DNA of 64,000 nt from contig CAILEM010000153.1 of NCBI GenBank assembly GCA_903833215.1, forward strand, positions 1-64,000. The letters run 5' to 3'. Below the pieces are notes generated by a model, which saw only the letters and a list, made by a program, of their open reading frames with translations, was not told where the DNA came from and did not search any database. Made by a program: the position numbers and the translations under genes. Source of the DNA: an uncultured Armatimonadota bacterium. GTDB lineage: Bacteria; Armatimonadota; Fimbriimonadia; Fimbriimonadales; Fimbriimonadaceae. Shown here piece by piece: positions 36,018-45,544 of the stretch. How positions within the stretch are numbered: position 1 is the first letter of the stretch; the number at the start of each line of letters is the position of its first letter.

Positions 36018-39000
36018 TCATTTTCCTTTGCCCTTCTGAATCTCCATCCGCTTCAAAAAGCCGACCAAAATCGGCATGGAGCGTTTGATGAGATCGCCTT
36101 TAACCATGACGTCGCCTTCGGCGCGTTTGGCGCTCCGAATACTGAAGAATCCGGAAATGCTGTGGCCAGGGGCGAAGCCGGTGGCCTCGTCGTATTTACC
36201 GACCGTGAACATCAGCATCTCGCTTTCCATCGCCTTCTTGCCCATTCCATCATCGATGGTGCCTGTCTTCATCGCAATTCGATAACCGGCTTTGGCGACG
36301 GTCGCTCGAATCTCGGCAACGTCATCGGCAGGGATGGTTGTGATCTCGAAGAGGGGGTTAAGCAAGTGCGCTTTACGCCATGCAAATGTGTTCAGCGGTG
36401 CCGGCATCGCCTCCTTGATCGGCGTAGCGTTTGTGCTGAGGGTTGGTTGAACCTTCTTGCCGGTCGTAAGACGTGCGAAATTCGCTGCCATTGTCACCGC
36501 GTTCCATCGGCACTCACCCCCGCCGATCATATACCGGACCAATTGGCCATCAAGGTCGGTCAAGTTGGTTGTATCTGCCCAGTGAACTTCGGGAAGGCCA
36601 AGGTTCTTGAATGTCTGCTTGGAGGACTTATTGAGGTCGAAGGGGGCGAGGAATCGCTTCTCAAGGCCATCGTCCCAGCGCTTTGCTTCGTTGATGTTGA
36701 AAGGAACGACGCTTGGCCCAAAGCACTGCTCAATGCCCTTAAAATATGCGGTGTCGGCAAGCTCAATGCTCGACAAAGTCGTGGTTCGAGGGAACACCCG
36801 TCGTAACGCCAGATGTGGGAGAAACGCCATACGAGCCCCGCCCATCGACACTGGACCACCGGCTGACGGAGTCAGGATCTTTGCAAGTTCCTGTTTCATT
36901 TCCGCAGGATGCGACTTATCGGCAACGAGCCCAAGGGTCGAGGTAACGATCGCAGGCCAGGTTCGGGAATCTTTGAGGTAGGCGAACATGTCGACGTCAG
37001 ATCGAGGATTCTCCCTAGATCCAAGTCCCTTGCCTTGCTTCAGGTGGATGTCACCGAGATTCCGGTAGGCACGTCGAGTCTTTCCATCCTTGTCGACGTA
37101 TGTCTCAACACCGGCAGCTTCGCTTACATGAAGCTTGGTGAGGTCGAACGTTTTGCTATCCAACTGTGAATTCAGAGCTGAGAAACCGAGTGGCTTGATG
37201 GTGGAACCAATGGTTCGATTGACCAACGTCCAACTTGAACGAGCAGCGATCATGGCGTCAGATTCATTGGAGAACCGATTCTCAACCTTTGAGAAATCCT
37301 CACGTGGGTCGCATTGGGGGATCGATGCCAACGCTCGAATCTGTCCGCTTGATGAATCCAACACGGAGATCGCAGTGAACGGCAGTCCATCGGGCATCGG
37401 CGCTCCTCGATCAATAAGCCGGGACCGAGAACGTCCCCATGAACGCAACTCGGTGAGCAGATCGTGTTGAAGCTGCATGTCCACCGAAAGCTGCAAGTCT
37501 TCGTCTTTCTTCGAGCCAAGTCGAACAAGGTCGTCACCAATCTCGCCGATGGTGAAAGCCAACGGAAAGTCAGCGCCCTGTGGATAGGTTCGGCCAAAGC
37601 GACCATTGCGCCAAACGACACTCGCGAGTTTCGCTTCGGTTGCACCAAGGTAGTGGATCGACAACTTCTGCGGCACCCCGTCTGGTCCCGTGTATTCCAG
37701 CGAGACGATGTCCGATTCGTTGATCTCAAGCTCGTTGAATTTCAGGTCCGGACGTTTGCCATTCACCAAGATGGTGCCCGGCTTGCCGAAATTCTTCCAG
37801 CGCAGCAAGATCTTCTCGCCATCAAGCTTGATTCCGCCGTAGTCGATCATCCGCGAACCCTTGGAACCTTTGCGATCATCGAGTTGCTTCAGGTCAATGC
37901 TCTGAGCAATGATCGGCTTTACCGGACGGCCCAGATAGATTTCGCTGGGTCCGCGTCCCGACTCCAAGATAATTGGCACGCGACTTCCGCCAACGACAAG
38001 TTGCCGGCGGCGGATCATTCCGGTTGCGAGTTCCGAACCGTGCCAGGCAACGCCCAAGTCCTTCTCGAACGGCGACTTCAGGAGGAAGAATCGCTTGTCG
38101 ACAACGAGGGTGGACCCAGCACCTCTCGCCTCCATGATCGGGGTCCTTGTCACTTCGCCAGCATCGAACCCTGCGACCAACTGTCGGATAAAACTGGAAG
38201 CTCCTTTCACGGCCGCGGTCTTCTCAAGGGAGATCTGCTTCAGTCCAGCCTGCTGACGAGCATCGTCCACGGTGTGCTGAATGGCTGCGAGCGTGGACGA
38301 ACCCATATTGAAGGGCTGTGCAGGGTCGCCAGAGGTTGCCGACAGATTCACGGCCAACCAAACAAAGCCAACTGCGAGCAGCGCCGGGAAAGCCCACCAA
38401 GCCAGCGCGTTTGCTTTAGCATCCTTCCGCGCGATCGGATCGATCTGTGAACTCCACGTACCAGGGAAGGCGATCAACAGAATCGCCGCCACCAAAAGTG
38501 TCAGGTTCAGAATCAGGTCTTTCCACGAATTCAGCGAAAGAAGCGGCACGTTCTGCCCGGTAAATGGAATCAACCACAGGTTCGCAAGCGCCATGTAAAC
38601 GGTCGCGCATCCGATGACCCCAGCGATAGCATATAGCCCGCGCGCATTGGCCTTTTGATTCCGCGAGCTGGCTGCCAACCACGCACACCTGAAGATTGCC
38701 AGGGACAGCAGCAGAAGCAAACCAATGACCATCACTCCGGCGAGCTTGCCGTGCTCACCGACCAGATAAACACTAAAGGCGGCATCGGACAGCGTGGTTG
38801 GGTAGGTCATACCTACGTTTCTCAATGGGGCAGCAAAGTATCCGACACCACTACCCCGCTGGTAGGCAATCATCTGCCATCGCTGGTGCAAAGTCTCCTG
38901 CATGTGGTGCGCGGAAAATGAAGTGCGGCCGGTATCGGGGTCGACCATCAGGTGCTCGGCGGCGAGTGGATCGGTTGCGACCAAGCGATAGGGAAATGCC

Positions 39001-41318
39001 GTGCTTTTGATCACTTTGGCGGCGATGGGGTTTGTAAGCAACCGCGAACCAATCGGAACACAGAAGGCAATACCAAATAGAACGACGCCAAGAATGGCGA
39101 CGAGTCCCAGCTTGGAACCAGCCGAGCGTAGGTTTACGTTGCGTTCTTGGTTTCCTCCCGCCTTCCCGAATCCGGCGATCAAGCCACCCACGCAAAGCGC
39201 AACGGTTACGGGAATGAAAAAGAGAAATGTTCCGGGATCCAGAATGAACAGCAGGATGGAAGCAGACCAGAGCAGCGGATTTCGATCCCAGAGATTCCGC
39301 TTTGACAGGACCTTTTGTAGCCAGGGAAATCGTTCTGCGAAACTACCAAGTCGAACTTGAGCGGTCGGCTGATTGACTGGAGTTTCAGCAAATTCGTCGT
39401 CCTTCGCCTCTCCTACGCCATCAAACACCAGTCCAAGAATCACAAAGAGCACTCCGACCAGGACCATGTCAGGCATCGGAAAATGGACGAGCTTTTGAAC
39501 GACCATCAGGAAGGCAAAGGTCGTGGCCGAACCATAGGCGCACCTTGACATGAACCGCCAGGGCCGGTCTGAAGCCTTTCGTAAGAACCCGACGGTCCAC
39601 TCTCCGACATTCTCGGTCCAACGCTGTTTCACACCCGCCTGTTTGGCGCGAACGACAGCAAACGTAAGGATTCCGATGAACGGCGGAATCAGACATCCAG
39701 GGATCAGCGCCTTGGTCCAGGCACTCCGGAAAGTCGCGGCAGACACCGCATCCATGTTGAAGGGCGGCAAAATCGACACTCGAAAAGCCAAAACCAACCG
39801 CACGGCGAGCACGGCAGAAGTAACGACCCACAGCACAAATGCCGCATGGGACGAGGCGACGTTAACAGGTACACGTCTGCCCCGTGACTTCGGCAGGAAT
39901 GGAATTCGGGCAAACGAGCCAACACATACCAGCAACCCAACGACAAGCGCAATCACGGGAAGCAACCAAGGCATTCCTTGGTCTCGCAGAGGATCGGCAA
40001 GAGCGAATATCGGAGCGACTGAGCCGCCACCAAGAACCTGATTTTCGTTCGGAACCACAGGCTTGGAAGCATCCGAGCTGTTACTGCCGATGGCCAGTTT
40101 GGTTCCATCGTCGGATACGGTTGCGGTAGCTAGGAACCCTTCGTTCAGGTTTCCAGTATCAAATATGTATCCGTTTCCGTCCTGTCCCAAATCCGCGGAA
40201 GCGAGTTGCACCGTGTGGTCGCGCGAACGCAATACGTCAGATGGGGGCAAGGGATAGGCACGGGGCGGATCGAACAGAAACCTCAGTTGAGCGTGACCAC
40301 CCTCAGTCGACTCCGCTGTCGGCGGCAAAACCAGGCTACTTCGGTTGTCGCTTCCGAAGATGTCCAAGCGAAAGACGCCCTCAATTGCTGCCACCGCTGG
40401 GGCGATAGGTGCTTCCGTACGTGCCGTACCCGTCGGGAAATTTCTATAGAGATCGTTATAGGTGTCATCGGGATCAGATAGCGCTCCCTGAGCAATCTTA
40501 GCCCCTGATCGGAAAACGACTCCAAGTGCAGATTCGCCGTCTTTTCGCTTGTAGCGAACGAGCTGAACTTGGTCGAGAATCGAGTCACCGAGGTCATCGC
40601 GAGCGGCAAGCGCCCTGATGAGTTGCTTATTACCTGTTGCATTGAGCGCGTCTCGCAACGATGATCGATCTAGGAGGGGAGCCTTCTTCGTTTCTCCGTC
40701 GAAATCCCCGGATCGGATCTCAACCTGGTTTGCTTCAACCGAAATTGAGAACGCTACTCCCGGTCCAGTGAAGAACTTCGGGCTAGTGCGACGATCTGAG
40801 CGTTTACGTTGAACGTACCGAAATTCAGCCTTCTCACCAACTTTCAGCCAACCACCGACGGTGTCGTTTACACAAATACGATTGAGTCGAACGACATCAA
40901 TGGATTGATGAGCGCTGGCGCGATACGAGAGGATTCGTTTGCCTTCAGTTTGGTCGGGCCGTAGATCGATCCAAGCTCCCGATGGCAACGCAAACCAACG
41001 AAAGGCTCGCTTAACCTCAGCTTCGCTGTCGACAAGGTTGCTCGAAATTCGGACGTTTGATGTGTCACCCGATATAGATGGAACGGTGACCGCAACACCT
41101 CGATACTCGATATGCCTTACAAGCTTGTGAACGGTTTCGCCGGGAAATCCGAGGTAGGAGATCAGCAGAATGGCGATGAGGAATCCCGAAGATCCGACAT
41201 AGGCACCCGTTATCACTCTGCCCAAGGCAACCGACTCTGTTCGACGTGCTCCGGGCATCAAGAAATAGCCCAGATAAGCGAGCGTCAACAGGAACAGAAG
41301 CAGAAGAAGCAGACCCAA
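36018..41318 (-). CDS. giant SEDS (RodA/FtsW)-penicillin-binding transpeptidase fusion protein
   Basis: This 1,766-residue protein joins two peptidoglycan-synthesis enzymes. Two N-terminal membrane segments (1-21, 42-58) are followed by a ~390-residue extracytoplasmic domain (60-448). About ten further membrane segments span 450-990. The SEDS hallmarks are a QMIAYQRGSGVGYF block (815-828), an Asp845 in TTLSDAAFSVYLVGEHG that matches the catalytic Asp loop of RodA/FtsW, and IPFTGQNVPLLSL (917-929). The C-terminal part (about 1000-1766) has the PBP transpeptidase SxxK nucleophile Ser1372-Lys1375 (GSTIKPLG) and the KTGT motif (1684-1687). The middle SxN motif is not obvious. A beta-rich, FHA-like insert lies at about 1105-1230. 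The start codon is TTG with GGGGAGA upstream. It is the last gene of a four-gene operon. Confidence 0.9.
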   Translation of the reverse strand: MGLLLLLLFLLTLAYLGYFLMPGARRTESVALGRVITGAYVGSSGFLIAILLISYLGFPGETVHKLVRHIEYRGVAVTVPSISGDTSNVRISSNLVDSEAEVKRAFRWFALPSGAWIDLRPDQTEGKRILSYRASAHQSIDVVRLNRICVNDTVGGWLKVGEKAEFRYVQRKRSDRRTSPKFFTGPGVAFSISVEANQVEIRSGDFDGETKKAPLLDRSSLRDALNATGNKQLIRALAARDDLGDSILDQVQLVRYKRKDGESALGVVFRSGAKIAQGALSDPDDTYNDLYRNFPTGTARTEAPIAPAVAAIEGVFRLDIFGSDNRSSLVLPPTAESTEGGHAQLRFLFDPPRAYPLPPSDVLRSRDHTVQLASADLGQDGNGYIFDTGNLNEGFLATATVSDDGTKLAIGSNSSDASKPVVPNENQVLGGGSVAPIFALADPLRDQGMPWLLPVIALVVGLLVCVGSFARIPFLPKSRGRRVPVNVASSHAAFVLWVVTSAVLAVRLVLAFRVSILPPFNMDAVSAATFRSAWTKALIPGCLIPPFIGILTFAVVRAKQAGVKQRWTENVGEWTVGFLRKASDRPWRFMSRCAYGSATTFAFLMVVQKLVHFPMPDMVLVGVLFVILGLVFDGVGEAKDDEFAETPVNQPTAQVRLGSFAERFPWLQKVLSKRNLWDRNPLLWSASILLFILDPGTFLFFIPVTVALCVGGLIAGFGKAGGNQERNVNLRSAGSKLGLVAILGVVLFGIAFCVPIGSRLLTNPIAAKVIKSTAFPYRLVATDPLAAEHLMVDPDTGRTSFSAHHMQETLHQRWQMIAYQRGSGVGYFAAPLRNVGMTYPTTLSDAAFSVYLVGEHGKLAGVMVIGLLLLLSLAIFRCAWLAASSRNQKANARGLYAIAGVIGCATVYMALANLWLIPFTGQNVPLLSLNSWKDLILNLTLLVAAILLIAFPGTWSSQIDPIARKDAKANALAWWAFPALLAVGFVWLAVNLSATSGDPAQPFNMGSSTLAAIQHTVDDARQQAGLKQISLEKTAAVKGASSFIRQLVAGFDAGEVTRTPIMEARGAGSTLVVDKRFFLLKSPFEKDLGVAWHGSELATGMIRRRQLVVGGSRVPIILESGRGPSEIYLGRPVKPIIAQSIDLKQLDDRKGSKGSRMIDYGGIKLDGEKILLRWKNFGKPGTILVNGKRPDLKFNELEINESDIVSLEYTGPDGVPQKLSIHYLGATEAKLASVVWRNGRFGRTYPQGADFPLAFTIGEIGDDLVRLGSKKDEDLQLSVDMQLQHDLLTELRSWGRSRSRLIDRGAPMPDGLPFTAISVLDSSSGQIRALASIPQCDPREDFSKVENRFSNESDAMIAARSSWTLVNRTIGSTIKPLGFSALNSQLDSKTFDLTKLHVSEAAGVETYVDKDGKTRRAYRNLGDIHLKQGKGLGSRENPRSDVDMFAYLKDSRTWPAIVTSTLGLVADKSHPAEMKQELAKILTPSAGGPVSMGGARMAFLPHLALRRVFPRTTTLSSIELADTAYFKGIEQCFGPSVVPFNINEAKRWDDGLEKRFLAPFDLNKSSKQTFKNLGLPEVHWADTTNLTDLDGQLVRYMIGGGECRWNAVTMAANFARLTTGKKVQPTLSTNATPIKEAMPAPLNTFAWRKAHLLNPLFEITTIPADDVAEIRATVAKAGYRIAMKTGTIDDGMGKKAMESEMLMFTVGKYDEATGFAPGHSISGFFSIRSAKRAEGDVMVKGDLIKRSMPILVGFLKRMEIQKGKGK

Positions 41319-41375
41319 GATTTGTGTATCTCCCCGTGAACAAACCGATACCGTCAGCCCGATTCATTCGTTGCG

Positions 41376-43106
41376 TTAAGCTGGACGAATGATGTGAAGC
41401 CCGGATTCGCTTGGCGCGTACAGTTCTCGGAAATCACTCAGACTTGGCCCCGTATCCCGCACCGTCAGCATGATTTGAGAAAGTGAATCGACATGAGGAT
41501 GCGGCTTTGCATCGTAGGCTGGTGGAGTTACATCGCCAAATGCCTTCACCGCTCGACGCCAAGGGTCGACAACGAGCTTTCGATCAGGAAACGCCTTCGC
41601 CATTGCCTCTGAGAGGCGAGCAAGATTTGTGAGCATCGCATCGAACATTTTTTGATCGTTGCATTGCCGAGCCAAGCCGATGTTCGAAAGCGTGTAGTCC
41701 ACCAGGTAGGCGAAGGCCAAAGCCCATGCGTCGCCTCGTGGACGAGTGAGAACAATGTCATGGCAGATTGTTGCAGTCCGATTGACGAGTTCGGAATACA
41801 CCTGCTGGAACTCTGCATCGCTTCGTTCTAGCTGTTGAATTCTCTGTTGCGCATTGCGCACGTCGGTTTGGCTTGAAGCCAACTGAGACTGAGTCTTCTT
41901 GAGTTCGTCCCCCAAACGGTTGGACTTCTCTCCTTCCCGCTTCAGTTGCTCTTTGAGAGACTCTGTTTCCGTTGCGCTCGCGTTTGCTCTCGCAACCGCG
42001 ACGTCAATCTGCTTTTGGAAACTATCATGATCCTCTTTGAACTTCCGGTATTTCTCTAGCTTTTCCAGATCCTTTGTCAGAGAGTCGGACCGGTTGTATC
42101 GGTCGATCATTTGCCCAACAATGAATTCGTCACCGCTCGGGATGTGATTAGCGTCCCATCCGAGCCGTCGAATTTCGTCGCGAACCTTTTCAACGAGTTC
42201 ACGCTCATTTGCGCTGACCTTGAATCGGTCAGCTGCATCCACAGGAGACTTAGTCGAAGCTTTGGCCTTGGTTGGGGAAGACGCACGCGATTTAAGGATG
42301 TAACCACCAGCTCCGCCGACCAACAGCATGACAATTCCAGTCGCAACAAGGGGGATCGGATCTGATGAGCCTGACTTCTTGTCATCTGCAACGGTCTTTT
42401 TCTCGTCTCCGTTGCCTGTATCCGTAGGCTCCGGCTTCGTTGAATTGGTGGGGGCCACCGGGTCTCCTGCAGACGTCGGTTCCGCTACACGAACCCAAAG
42501 GAGCCCCTGCTTCTTGTCGAGGTTGATCGTGAACGACGGTTTGGCCTTCAGTCGATTCAGGACCGCAGCCCATGCTTTGCCATCGGAGATCGCACCACCC
42601 TTGTCAGACAAGAGCACGAGCAGCGTAGACGGCACCTTGGATAGATCTTTCGCAATGTCAATGAAGACCTTCTCGCTGTCAGCATCAAGCTTGGCTTCTT
42701 CCCCTTTTATCGCAAGGGTGAGTGTTTTCGGGATCGTATTGTTGTGCTTGAACGCTACCGAGACCTTTCCGTCGATGGCAGGTGAAAAATCGAATTCGGC
42801 AGCGAGAGGCAGTTCATGGTCTGCGGGTTTATCTGCCACCAACTGCCCAACATCCTTCGGCAGTTTTGACTTGGCAACCCAAGCGTCGAACGCTGGCTTC
42901 TGAGCCGCATCAACAAGTTCCCAAGCGGCACCATGTGTGAGCATGAACTTGTCTTTGCCTGCTAGGATCACCAGTCGATCTTCGGCTAACTTGCAGAAAT
43001 GGGTGTTCTCCCACCCGGCCCGAGCCATGGTGGCCATCGTACAGAGGAGAAGCGCCCCGAAGCTGCGGCAACTCAAAGCTATTCGTCGAGGAGCATGGCT
43101 GGCCAT
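41376..43106 (-). CDS. membrane-anchored coiled-coil protein of the SEDS-PBP operon
   Basis: This 576-residue protein has a signal peptide (about 1-30), an extracytoplasmic domain (31-250) and a low-complexity Pro/Thr/Lys linker (210-248). A single membrane segment (251-272, PLVATGIVMLLVGGAGGYIL) precedes a cytoplasmic coiled coil (about 343-440) and a C-terminal helical domain. The outside half and inside half are thus linked through one helix. Family not recognised. Its ATG lies inside the upstream ATPase gene (28-bp overlap), which indicates tight coupling. A role linking the cytoplasmic ATPase to the wall enzymes is inferred from the layout. Confidence 0.85.
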   Translation of the reverse strand: MASHAPRRIALSCRSFGALLLCTMATMARAGWENTHFCKLAEDRLVILAGKDKFMLTHGAAWELVDAAQKPAFDAWVAKSKLPKDVGQLVADKPADHELPLAAEFDFSPAIDGKVSVAFKHNNTIPKTLTLAIKGEEAKLDADSEKVFIDIAKDLSKVPSTLLVLLSDKGGAISDGKAWAAVLNRLKAKPSFTINLDKKQGLLWVRVAEPTSAGDPVAPTNSTKPEPTDTGNGDEKKTVADDKKSGSSDPIPLVATGIVMLLVGGAGGYILKSRASSPTKAKASTKSPVDAADRFKVSANERELVEKVRDEIRRLGWDANHIPSGDEFIVGQMIDRYNRSDSLTKDLEKLEKYRKFKEDHDSFQKQIDVAVARANASATETESLKEQLKREGEKSNRLGDELKKTQSQLASSQTDVRNAQQRIQQLERSDAEFQQVYSELVNRTATICHDIVLTRPRGDAWALAFAYLVDYTLSNIGLARQCNDQKMFDAMLTNLARLSEAMAKAFPDRKLVVDPWRRAVKAFGDVTPPAYDAKPHPHVDSLSQIMLTVRDTGPSLSDFRELYAPSESGLHIIRPA

Positions 43107-45544
43107 AACATCTCCCTCAGGTCCTTTGCGTCTTCTGACCCATATATCGACTCCTTGAGTTTAATCATCTGTCCTGAGCTTGTGGAAACCATTAGGTGAC
43201 TCGTGGTCTTCGGCGGCCGGACTTCGATCACCAAGTGGTTACAACTCATCAATGTTCCCATCACAGACCCACCAGGCTTCTTTTGCGAATCAACTCGGAA
43301 ACCCTTGGAGGGTAGATAGTAAACCACCTGGGCGTCAAAGATCGCCCTTGGCACTTCAACTCGCTTCGCCGAATTGAGTTCATCCATATCGACAGCGTAT
43401 GGGTCACCACCACCCGAGAGCGTGACAATCAACTGCCCGTGAATCGCGTCAGGATTCTGCATCACAGGATTGCTGGAGTACCAATCGAGGGCTCCGTAGG
43501 CACAACCATCTTTTAGATTCGAACCGCTGAGTTCGACGGCAAGATGCTCAATGGCTGATGGCATTTCGTCGCCTTCTCGATCCTTGGTGAAGTCTTTGAT
43601 CTTTTGGAACAGCGACGTCTTTGGTTTGGCGACGATCTTAGCCGCCTTTGCATTCGTTGATCCGAGTTCTTTGAGTCTCTCTTCGGTGAAGATACTGCCG
43701 AATCCCGACTCTTTGAGGAGCTTGTTCAACCGGGCTTTCAGTGGCTTGAACTGCGAGCCCTGTCCAGCGAGAATTAGGTGAGTGCGGACGTGTTTCGGTT
43801 TGTAGCCGGGGTTGCCTTTGATGGTCGTCCGTGACCCCATCATAAAGGCGAGAGCCTCAACGGCACTTTCAAATTCAATCGTATCGTTTCCGCTGACGTG
43901 CGCCTGAGCAAGTTCGATAAGCACCTCATCAAGATTCTCCAGAACATAAGCTTCGACTTCACGCTCAAGTTCCGACCAAATCTGTTCGAATTCCTCTGAA
44001 TACGGGTCAGCGGGTAGATGTGACGAACCCTTCCCCGCCGTTGCCAGAGCCTTCGAATTACCGGTACTGCGCGCCGTGGATCGAAGTCGATTAGGGCTTT
44101 CCAACGCGTCGGAAATCGCAGATCTGATTTGTGCACGTTGAGCCAGAGTCAGGAGGACATCGTAGATCGCCGATGCTTGGTCCAAGGTGATTTGCGCTAC
44201 GTAGTCCGCGATCTCCGCGATCTCGGGTCTCGGCCCAGCATCGGGGATGGAGACTCCAGTAGCTGATAAGTCGAGCTCACGTTTGTACATGTCACAAATT
44301 CGCTCGAAATCGAGCAGGCGTCGGCTCTGGGCGGAGTCTTCTGGGATCTGGACCGTGCTTCGGGTCGTAAAGCGCAGCGGTGAGCGATCAATCTCCTTGA
44401 GTCGTCCCGCCTCTTCCGGACTGAGCGTGGCGAAGGAGTCAAGCGTCTTTCTAAGGTTCGCGTCGATGAGTCGCTCAAAGAACTTGGCGAGAATGAAGGT
44501 CATCTTCGCACCACCGCTGGCACGTCCGGTCCTCGCATCGACATACACGTGCTTCATCACTGCCGTCGATTCAGGACGCAAACCTCTGGCTCGCTTTTCA
44601 TTGTCGCTCGCGTCTTTGTGGGTGACTGCCATGAGCGTCAGATCGGTCGTGCCTTTGCCAATATCGATCGTCAGGTATTTCTGCTCCATGCCCTGCATCT
44701 CAGAGCCAGTGAGCCCGGTATCCGGCTGAACCTTGGCGATGTAGTAGAACACAACCGCATCGGATTCGGTAATCGTCTCAACCTCGCAACCAAGCGTCTG
44801 CTTCACGGATTCTGCGAGCACTTCACGATGGAAGGGACTATATGTGTTCGGCACGGTCAGAACCACGACGCAATCCCGCCAGTTGGGCATTCGGTTGAGT
44901 TCATCCCGAAGATCAGGATGGGGTCGAATGAAGTTCTCCAAGATGAGGCAAACCTGGTTCTTGATGATTTCGACAGGGTGGAGCTTTATCCAGTCGGCCC
45001 GCCCTTCCGCCATAACTTCATAGTGCTTCTCGAGCCCCACACCCGACTGAAAGATCAGCTTGGCATTAGGAAGCAGGGTGCTGGATGGAAACGGAGCCGA
45101 TGTGTCATCGATGAACTTGAAGAAGCACCTGTTGGAGTTTCTGGCCATGTCCGCTTTTGATCCACTCGATCGAGCTTCGCGAATGTACTGCTCAAAGTCG
45201 AGAAGCGGAGTTTGGCAATGGCCGTCAGGCAAGACTTCTAGATACCCGTACTGGGGATGCTCGCGAGATTGCACAGGCTCGGATGTCTGAAAGAGGGTGT
45301 TCACCGCGTAACGACTCTTCAGGCGATGAGATGGGCGGTCATATCGATCTCGCAGAAGGTCAGGAACCGTTGCGAGTGCTCGCAAGAAGTACTGCAGCTC
45401 AATTTGACGGTATTCGGTTTGCCCTGGCACCCCCACAAACGCGACGGTGGAATCCGACCCAAGATCGAGCGAAATCCGAAACATTTTGCTTCGGTCGACG
45501 GGCTTCGCTATCTGTGGCTCAAGGTTTGTGTCTTCGGGGTTCAT
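43079..45544 (-). CDS. Hsp70/actin-superfamily ATPase of the SEDS-PBP operon
   Basis: This 821-residue cytoplasmic protein has the three nucleotide-binding motifs of the actin/Hsp70 fold: phosphate-1 ISLDLGSDST (24-33), phosphate-2 YLTIDIGKGTTDLTL (290-304) and the adenosine motif HLILAGQGSQF (589-599). Long helical inserts lie between them. It is larger than MreB or FtsA and is not a normal DnaK because it lacks the peptide-binding domain layout. No membrane segment is visible. Co-location with a SEDS-PBP fusion suggests an MreB- or FtsA-like scaffold role, but that is an inference. It overlaps its neighbours on both sides (4 bp upstream, 28 bp downstream). Confidence 0.85.
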   Translation of the reverse strand: MNPEDTNLEPQIAKPVDRSKMFRISLDLGSDSTVAFVGVPGQTEYRQIELQYFLRALATVPDLLRDRYDRPSHRLKSRYAVNTLFQTSEPVQSREHPQYGYLEVLPDGHCQTPLLDFEQYIREARSSGSKADMARNSNRCFFKFIDDTSAPFPSSTLLPNAKLIFQSGVGLEKHYEVMAEGRADWIKLHPVEIIKNQVCLILENFIRPHPDLRDELNRMPNWRDCVVVLTVPNTYSPFHREVLAESVKQTLGCEVETITESDAVVFYYIAKVQPDTGLTGSEMQGMEQKYLTIDIGKGTTDLTLMAVTHKDASDNEKRARGLRPESTAVMKHVYVDARTGRASGGAKMTFILAKFFERLIDANLRKTLDSFATLSPEEAGRLKEIDRSPLRFTTRSTVQIPEDSAQSRRLLDFERICDMYKRELDLSATGVSIPDAGPRPEIAEIADYVAQITLDQASAIYDVLLTLAQRAQIRSAISDALESPNRLRSTARSTGNSKALATAGKGSSHLPADPYSEEFEQIWSELEREVEAYVLENLDEVLIELAQAHVSGNDTIEFESAVEALAFMMGSRTTIKGNPGYKPKHVRTHLILAGQGSQFKPLKARLNKLLKESGFGSIFTEERLKELGSTNAKAAKIVAKPKTSLFQKIKDFTKDREGDEMPSAIEHLAVELSGSNLKDGCAYGALDWYSSNPVMQNPDAIHGQLIVTLSGGGDPYAVDMDELNSAKRVEVPRAIFDAQVVYYLPSKGFRVDSQKKPGGSVMGTLMSCNHLVIEVRPPKTTSHLMVSTSSGQMIKLKESIYGSEDAKDLREMLWPAMLLDE

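Noticed and set aside
39357-40041. Long plus-strand ORFs antisense to the SEDS-PBP gene
   Set aside because: They are antisense shadows of a membrane-protein gene, rich in Arg/Ser/Pro, with no start signal.
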